Of a DNA stretch of 64,000 nucleotides, positions 47,594 through 57,400 are shown in pieces. Positions within the stretch are counted from its first letter, which is position 1. Each line of letters begins with the position of its first letter. The stretch is taken from NCBI RefSeq assembly GCF_001625305.1, contig NW_017804442.1:351603-415602 (forward strand), read 5' to 3'. The notes under the pieces were generated by a model. The model did no database searches. It was not told the origin of the DNA and saw only the letters and a list, made by a program, of their open reading frames with translations. A program made the translations under genes and the position numbers. The stretch is from Branchiostoma belcheri (lineage: Eukaryota > Chordata > Leptocardii > Amphioxiformes > Branchiostomatidae).

Positions 47594-50500
47594 CATTGAT
47601 TGATTCATTGATTCATTCATTCATTCATTCATTCATTCAGGATGCCATCAATTGCAAAAGGAAACAAAGGTAATAAAAATATGTATTGAAACATGCAACG
47701 AAAGTACAGCGACGTTTACAGTGTTACACTAGACACTGCACACGGCCACAACAACAGTCTTAGAGTGCTATAATCATCTCTCGAGATGGAAGGATGCCAT
47801 CCTGCTATAACTACACTACTGTTGTACTATATACTACTTTTAGTAGTTCTAGTATATTTTTTTACTACTTTTATTACGCTATCTTGTACTACACTATTTT
47901 GGTTGTTTTTTGTGCTAGATGTAAGGTCTACTTTAACTATCTACATCCTAGTGGATTACTATCTACATCCTATTGGATTTAGATAAACTTACGTACAAGT
48001 GTATGGATAAATCAACATGTTGATAATTAAAGCAGGATTGAATGTCCAAATCAAACAAATGTTGGACTGGTCCAGGTTACATTGTAGATAGCCTGGATAC
48101 TGTCCCCCCGTGAGACGGTTTCTACGGCCTACACAGGCCAGCTCCTCGGCTCCTGAGAGCTAACATGTACAGTAACAGCAATACGCCCCCGAGGAAACTT
48201 TAGAAAACACGCATCCTTACATCGATAAGGAAAGGGATAAAACTAAAGACCTGTCTTCACATGAGAAAGAACAGGTTAGGTTGGGAAGGACGTGGTTACG
48301 GCGAAACTATGCCAAAATAAACAAAGATCAGACGGAAATACTGTAATTCCTGTTTTTTTTTCACGGTACTGTTATGTTCACTGTTTTCACTGTCACTTCT
48401 GTGCCGTGAACTTATCACTACAGTTAACAAGTAATTTCTGGACTTTCATTTTCCTGCACCTGTCGCCACCGTGAACATATAGTTCGGTGAACATGTCCAT
48501 TTTTCTCAGACCGTGAAATTTTGGTACCGTGAACATAAAGTGAATTACAGATGCTTGTCAGGATTACTTAGGCCATGGCAAGTAACTTTTATGGATGACA
48601 TCAGCGCGCGCATGAATTTTCGCCTGATTTTGGAGAAAAAAAAACAAGAAATTTTGTTGCCTTCTGACAGTGGTCAACATGCCGAAGATGTCTGTTGCCA
48701 TGCTGGAACGTGGATAGCAGATAACTATGAAGAGAGGAGACAAGACAAGGCTCTGATTTAATGTTTTGTTCCTTACTTTGATGCAGTGATATGTGATATC
48801 AATGTTGGCCGTGTATATGTGATGTTCCCACTGAATCAAAACCATTTGTACAATAATTGAGTCAAAATTCTAAAATGTAGGAACCTTGTTTTTTTCGGCC
48901 CGCCTTGTTTTTTTTTTCGTCCGCTCGCATTAGATTTGGAGTCTGCGGAGGATGTCATCCATAAAATTCACTTGTTGTGGACTTAGTGGGAGGAATCCAG
49001 GAGAGACGGGAGCGGTATAAACTTCCCGGCACCTCTGACCCACCACTGACGTCACGCGTACGTCAGGTCACGTGATTTAAGCATTAGGTCATTCGAACCT
49101 GAAGAAGGGTTTAGTGGAATAGTCTCCATCAAACTGGCCAAAGTACTGTGAATATTTCACAGGGAATTAGGGTGAATACAAAAATAGGCTGAATTAGGCT
49201 AAAGTAGGGCGAATATTTCATCAGATAACTTCATCGGTACAGATCTGCCCGTCGGTTTAATAGGTCATTCCAGAAGGCTAGGGTTTAGTTAAATAGTCTC
49301 CACCAAATTGGCCAGAGTACTTGGAATATTTCTCGGTAAATTAAGGCAAAATTAGGGTGAATACTTAAGGTGAGTTAGGTTAAAGTAGGGCGAATATTTT
49401 ATCACAGGACCTAGCCCGTACAGATCTGTCCGTCGGTTGCAAATTGCAACTCTATGGCTGGCTAACTGCTCTGGCCAATTTCTACTATCATTTTTTTCAG
49501 CTACCACGTAGTCTGGTGAGTTTTTGTACTCTCCAAGCAGAGGTTTGGATTTTGGCTTATTTTTGGCGTGTTTTTAGGCTTTTTATCGGGGTTTCTTTTT
49601 TGCACTGGAATCAAGGTTGTGTTTGCGTACAAAAATTCAGTGCAAACAAGAAGCACCGATATATAGTTAAAATGCTTAAAACACGCCACAAATAAGCCCC
49701 AAACCTCTGCTTGGAGAGTAGAGCTTTATGTCGAACCCATTGACAGCACCATTCCCACCCCAACAGCCCTGGGACTGAAAGAAACTCCCCAAGTGTAACA
49801 ACTGACAAAACACAACGTCTGTTGGCACAGCAGGCGAGATGGCAGAAAATGAAAACACAGAACAAAAGAAACGCAACATTTGCAAAACTTAAAAGTGTTG
49901 AGGTGAAAAAAACATGTACCGTCGTTCCTTCAAACAAACACGAGTATTGTCTTGTAGCGATGTTCATAAGCTCAAAACTCAAACATACACAAACAGAGGA
50001 ACTGTACATCGCTTAAGCAAGAACATTGCATAGTATAATTGCTCTGCTACACATCCAGGACCTTCCCACGACTAAATTTGCTCCCGAACACTCCTCAACC
50101 AATGTCGGCGCTGGGTTGGTAGTATCCTAGAAGTAAGAGTTATCCCAATTGGCGTGGCCAGATTTCTGTGTATAGCTCCAGTCCCTACTCTCCAAGTAGA
50201 GGTTTGGATTTTGGCTTATTTTTAGCGTTTTAGGGTTATTATCAGGCTTTCTGGTATCTTTTTTACGCGTTTGGTTCGCAAAAAAAAGCCCGATAAAAAA
50301 GCATAAAACACGTCTAAAACCCAAACCTCTGCTTGGAGAGTAGTGATTTCTAGTCTCCCTGAGTTGCGACTGAGTTTGTCTAGGTGACCGTTTGATGATG
50401 TGTATTGCATGTATAATGGTAATCAAGGACCCTTGGAGGGGGTGCTTACTTCATAATGGCGTCTATTGTACGCCGGCCACAAATCCGAATCTGATAAACT

Positions 50501-53500
50501 TTCATGAACCGCCTTTTCAACATAATAATTGTCATTAAGCTCGTTAAGTATGACAATACACCGGTTTGGCTTTTTAATTATCGCACCAGGGATTATTGTG
50601 AATAAAGGCAATTGTGGAAATAAACAGCAGTAAGGCGTTGTTTTCTTTGCATATTACTTTTAACTAACAGGAAATGCGTCTTCCGTGTTTAGGATTATAT
50701 CATCAACTGTTAAATAATCTGTTTTCCTTTAGATAATGAATTGTAATAACAACTGTTATATATGCTGGATGCTGCTATAGAGATGACCACACTAGACCAC
50801 GGCTTGGGCCAGACTGATGTGCAGGGACAGAGGTCCCTGTCCTTTATTGATACCAGATGTGACACCACATGTGTACAAGTCCTACCTCCTACACTGGCCC
50901 CCCTTCACAAAAGGTGTCGTCCTCGACACATATATACTGAGGGGCAGAAAAACAAAAACAACTAAAAAACAACTAACAGCAAACTACATCAAACAAATGC
51001 AACAGTGGCTAAACGCTAATCTATAACTAAAAGTGTTACCGCTGTAATAATAATGGCCACCGGAAAAACAACAATGATAATGGGTTTGAAATTGGGTCCA
51101 TAAAGTAACAGGATGCTATTAATTAACTTGGGCAACAAAAAGCAGATGTGCACATGGTCTTTGGAATTTGATGGTAAGGGTAAGACGGACCGCTGCTATA
51201 CAGTACATTTAAAGCACAATAATGAACGAACAACAGGCATAACAGTAACAATTCACATACAAAAAACAGCACCTTTGAACTTGCACAGCGGCAAAGTTCG
51301 CATTTCCTCGAGTACTCCCAAGCGTGGGGCAGTACGGGGACTTCCGGACCGTCACACAAGGACAGTGTGATCCGGGAACGCAAAATACATGATCTTCCTA
51401 GCAGAGTCGTCCCGTAGGCTAGCATTTCTACTAGGCAAGCATCATTCGCAACAAACACAAAAATACAAAGGCTAATACATGATCTTCCTAGCAGGGTCGT
51501 CCCGTAGGCAAGCATTTCTACTAGGCAAGCATCATTTGCAAGTAATCAAGTAACACAAAAGTACACAGGTTCAAGACGGCTTGGTCGCTTCCCGTAGGCG
51601 TACGATCGAGCAAGGGCAAACATAGAAAACATCACATATTGTGCAACAAGTCAACACCACAAGAGTTCATAGGTCTAAGAAAGTTCCGTGGGTAGAGACA
51701 CAGTACTCAGAGTTCGCAGCAAAGATCAAGTAGGTCACGTCATGTTAGAAAGTCAGTTCCTATACTCATGATGGGGTCGGTCGTCTGCGACACGAGGGCT
51801 GCCTGGAGTCAGCGGGCTGGATTCCGCGGTCGGTCGGCGGTCGGGACGCGGCGACGTGGCACAGGCTGCTCGGGCCGGAAGGTGACGGCATGGCACGGTC
51901 TTGGGCAGGGTTGCATGGCTGAGACAAATGGCAGGTTCACGGCAGGCCTGGTGCACGGGAGCAAGGCTGGGTAGAAAAGAGGTCGTGGCACGTAGGGGTA
52001 GCGTCGACGGATTCTTAGTCGGTTTGGCCGGTACGGAGCGGCGGTCTGGTTTGTCGGGCGGCATGGCGGCTGGCTGTCAGGGGTCGAGTCGGTGTGGCCG
52101 GGTAGCGGGCTGGCGGGTCGGGCAGCATGGTAACGATGGCGGCGGTCGATCGCTGCTTAGCCGAGGTCAGGGATGCTAGTCGGGCGGCATTGTCGGTATG
52201 GCGTGGGTTGAGCGCTCGAAAGCGCTGTCCGCTGCCACCAAGTGTTATATATGCTGGATGCTGCTATAGAGATGACCACACTAGACCACGGCTTGGGCCA
52301 GACTGATGTGCAGGGACAGAGGTCCCTGTCCTTTATTGATACCAGATGTGACACCACATGTGTACAAGTCCTACCTCCTACACAACGACTTCCTTCCTAA
52401 TGTCGTAAGACCCCGTCATACAAAACCGACCATGGCCTCCCGACCTTCCCTTAGCCTCTATCAGGCTTCAGAATAGATATAAGTCAAACCCTTCAGGCAT
52501 AGTTTTAGACATAGTTCTAGTTCTAGACAGCTACCTTTATCATTGTAGGCTTTAGTTATTTTATACTCTATTTCTTTGCTCTCTTATGTTTTGTAATTTG
52601 CAATTAGCCTCCGGGCACGAATTTGCAATAAACTTTTCAATAATGATATTGACCAATTTTTAGATATCATTCCAGAGGAGTATCGGCACTGTTTGACCCT
52701 CCAACGGACCAACTCCAGTGGCATCGGCTCTTGGGCCTGGTGGAGGCTAGAGACTCTGGGAGGCGGCTGGAAAGAGTAGAAATCGGCCAAATAGAGAGAT
52801 AACATGCCAAGGGATTTGTCTCCTGGGAGAGAACAGTTCGGGTGCGGCAAATTAAACTGTTCTCTCACCGCGGACTAACTACCCTGACATGTTATCTCTC
52901 TATTTGGCCGATTTCTACTGTTTCCAGCCGCCTCCCGAAGCCTGGTAGAGACTAGCTAGAGACTAGCTTTACTGTTCGTACATGCGCGACGTTTTAGTCA
53001 TCGGCCGGCCTGAAAATGTGGAATTCCTTCTATTTTCCAAGAAAGCCGCCGCGCTTCGCTTCATCCACACAGAAAACTCATTCACGGATGTCGTTCTTTG
53101 ATCCGAGGCGAAATTATCCGTATTCAGGGTTGTCAGGGGGGCAGAAATTTCACGGGTGTGTTACGCTAGAAGATAATAATACGGTCTTTTCTATGCCCCT
53201 GTCTCTCCCTGTCCACAAATGCAGAGTGAAAAGCATTGTCAATATTCAATCCAGGCTAATTTCATTACGGTACACGCTAGGGTAGATCAGACTCCCCGTG
53301 TTGGTAAGAAAAATACCAGAAGTTGGTCAAACAGGGGGCACAATTTATCATGAATCCAGAAAGGGGACATTACTTGACACAATGGATCAAGAAGCTTCGC
53401 CAAACCCTAACAAATTTGTCATAGGGGTGCCCATGTGTAACTTTATGGCCGGCAAACTTCGCTGGCAAATTATTTACCCTATTTGTAACTCCTACTTCTC

Positions 53501-54370
53501 TACTATTGCGTCTTTTAGTCCTTACTCTCAGTGAGTCAAGCTTGTTTCGACCATTGGTGTTTCTGACTTGTAATACGGAATGAACGAATGAAAGAACTTG
53601 ATTGCTCAACAATCGTACATGATAGAAGAGATACCCAAAGTTAGCTAAGTACATGTACGTAGAAGTGATCTCTTAGCACGGAGCAAATTCACTTTACGAA
53701 ATGGCTAATTTCTAGCATTTTTGACAGCCGGTTAGCCGTTGAACTCAATATGTCTTTTTGATTTCCGATAAAACCACACCAAAAACTGTGCACAAATTTC
53801 AACACACTGGCAAACAAACTAATTTCGTCTGAAAATGCATATCGATAATCCGGAACAGTCCCCGGCAACCTGCGGCGAACGCTATTAAACCTGAAGGTCA
53901 ATGACAAGGTTAACGCGGCTGCCGACAGAGCCGGAGCGACAGTCGCCAGAAATCCGCGCCAACTTCTCACAACTACGGACCAACAAAACACTCGAAACAG
54001 CAGCAACCTCGTCAAAGGAGTCTAGTCAATATACCAGACTAAAAAATCGGGTTCAAAAACAGTAAAATTTATCCGAATAGGGTAAAATAATTGGCCTGGC
54101 CACCGTAGAGTTCATCCGTATAAATGGTGGACCCCCTTTAGCTAGGAAGACCTTGTGGAGGGTAAGAATAGTCTAAATAAGACATTTAGGAAGCTAGGAA
54201 AGTAGTAAAAACTTGGCAAACTAGAAATCGACGATTTGAGACCTCCGTGAAGTATTAGGAGTTTTGACAGTGAATTTCTTGTTTTATTCGCTGAATTGTG
54301 AATTTCTGTGATTCTGTACATAGACTCTTACGTTGGTTCTATTAAATTGAGGACGTCCTCTTGGCCTGCT

Positions 54371-54402
<32 letters not shown>

Positions 54403-57400
54403 GAGATCATTTTGACCTCTAGTTCGACCTTCCTGTCAGTCTGTGGTTACATAATCTCCTCCTAGTTGGTTTGACTCTACTGTATTCAAATATAGCTGCC
54501 GAGTCTCTTTCGTCCTTTCCTCAATTAAGTAGCTATTTGCAGAGGTGGAGAAAGAGCCTCACCAGCTTAGTAGGTTTGATTGAAAGGCTACAGTTTTCAC
54601 GGAGTTTACAATTATCTCCCAAAAAAGAGCTCACCAAGAAACCTGCTACGAGGCTAGCCTGTAGCTTGTTAAGCTGGTAGACCCGGCCTGTGTTTAACCT
54701 GATGTCATCCCGACGGCTGCTACGAGGCTAGCCTGTAGCTTGTTAAGCCGGCGAAACCCGTGAGAAACCTGGCTACCCCCACCCATTGCCCTAGGACTTT
54801 CACGAACAAACGACGGACGGATCAACTTATTAAAAACACCGGCCGCAGTCACGGACATTCCCCGCCGGTTGTTGTTGGAGATTGTCAGGATAAACCAGGG
54901 GTGCCGAGTATACAGTACAATTTTACGGAATACGGTGCAAATGTATTAGTATAAAGTGCAATTTTACTAGTATACAGTGCAATTTTACTAGTAAAATTCC
55001 GTACTCCGTAAAATTGCACAGTATACTAATACGATTGCACTTCATTCCGTAAAATTGCACTGTATACTAATAGAATTGTACTGTATTCCGTAAAATTGCA
55101 CCGTATTCCGTAAAATTGCAGTGTATTCATTCAAATTGCACTGTATACTCTGGCACCTCTGTATACCGACCGACGGGACAGGCTAAAGACGGCAGCCGGC
55201 TTGTATTTAAGGGTATCTAACAGCCTCCGGTGTTACGGGCTTATCACTGGGGTGTCTGGATACTTCCTGTGGCTTCGTGTTCAAGCAGATGCAAGGATCC
55301 TATAATGCTACTCCCCATTGAAGCAGATGTTTATTTATGCATATATGATTTGTCGATGAAGTTTAGACGTCTAGGTTATGAGATACACAATGAAATTGTT
55401 ACTCAAGCGGAATAGATTTTGAAAACTGTCAAACGTCCCAAGTAGCATCCACTACTTTTTCGTCAGTTACCTGACTACTTTTCGCCGGTAAATTTAGTGG
55501 ATGCTACTTGAAACGTTTGACAGCTACGTTGCTTGAGTAACAATTTCCTTGTATATTTTTGACGATTTTTGACGTGTTTTATGCGTTTTCATCGGACTTT
55601 CTTTTTTGTACTGGTATTTTTTAGCCTGGTAAATGGAGACTTCCTGGCCAATTTGATAATGTCTTTGCAGCCACCGAAAGATCTGCTTGAAGATTTGACT
55701 TGTAGACACTCATAGAATTCACACACAAACCGAGGACTCGAATTCTGTGTTTATTTTTTTGTCCAGCCGTTCCATCTGCGGTGTGCGGCTGAAACAGGTG
55801 CAGGTTTGGTGACAACAAGGCCAGAATACACATCCAACTGCGGTCTGATCGGCCCTAACACATACAGACTGAGATTTACATGACTTGTTTTGCATGTGGA
55901 GTAATTCGGTAGTCTCTTCCAGACCGCTTGGAGTGCTGAAACAACTGTAGAAACAGAGCTGGGGTCATTCCCGGTCATTGGAGTAGAAGGTTGAACAATT
56001 TTGACTCCTCTGGTGGCCAATTTCTGCTTCCTCTGTCTTCATAAAAGAAGTCAAATCCAGTAGTTTTTAAGAGTTAACAATAGTTCCTTGTGTATTAATT
56101 ACCTGTTCTTATGCCGAATGTTTTTCTGTACTTGCAATTAGCCCTCGGGCATGAAATTGCAATAAAACAATTATCAAAACATATAAATTCGCTGTGGAAC
56201 TAGTACCAATGACGTGTTGGAAGTTGGAAGATTGTTATATCACTTTTGATGTGTCCTGATCCATTACAAACACCCACGGTTCTCTAAACAATACAAGTTT
56301 ACATACGCTTTTTCTCTTATTAAGCCATATCGTGATTGATGAAAACAAGACAGCTTCTGCTGTTGGTTACTAATGATATAGATCTTTGGTGGAGATAGGA
56401 AGGGACATAGATCACTTTTGACATCTCCTAATCTGTTAAAAACTGTTAGAAACACCCACACTTCTCTAACAAGCTAAGATCGCTTTACATACGCCTCCTC
56501 TCTTATTGTGAGACATACGTTCAGACGAAAACGGACAACTTCCTTTTTGGTGACTGTGATAGTCACTAATGATAGCGATCTTTGGTGTAGAATGGAAGAG
56601 AAACAGATCACTTTTGACATATGTCTTAATCTGCTAAAAACACCCACACAAGATGACTTTACATACTCTTTTTCACGTATCTAAGCAATAAAGTTCATTC
56701 ATTATAATATATCGCGAATGATATCATGTGGGCGAAAATGGACAACTTCCTCTTGGTAATTGTGTTAGTCGCTAATGATAAGAATTACTCAATTAGATAA
56801 CTTTCCATACGTCCTAATCTGTTACAAATACCCACACAAGATGACTTTCCATACGATATTTCTCTTATCGTGAGTGTCACTGAGTGATATCGGGGCGAAA
56901 ACGGACAACTTCCGGTTTGATGATTGTGTTAGTCACTACTAATGATACAGACCTGTGGTGTAGATTGGAAGAGAAAGTAATATTTTTGGTGACAGACGGT
57001 GGAGATTGGAGGAAAAACAGATCATTTTCATGATTGTGTTAGTCACTAATTATACAGATTTGTAGCTGAGATTGGAGGAGAAATTAATCTTTTTGCTGAC
57101 AGCCCGTTACTGAGTTGTGGCTCCGGTGGTGGGTCATGTTTACACGCACTTGTCAGACCTACGATGTCAGAGTGACACAAACCAGAAGTTCGGGTACTAT
57201 ACATCAAAGTATCTCCACGCGTCTAAGGGACGAGCCTTTGGAACAAAGAAATCTTAAGATGGGTTCCTTGTCGTTCTAAGAGCACAGAAATAAGACGGCG
57301 GACATTTTCCAACAAGTCGTAATCTCTAAGCAACTGTTGGAGATTTCAATCGTAATGCCTCCTAATTACTCCGTACTATATATCAAAGTATCTCCACACG

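Noticed and set aside
50755-52382. Endogenous retrovirus
   Set aside because: No gag, pol or env; total length 1.6 kb; better explained as a non-autonomous LTR element.
53689-54015. 108-codon minus-strand open frame
   Set aside because: No domain, no splice partner, and equally open on the other strand.
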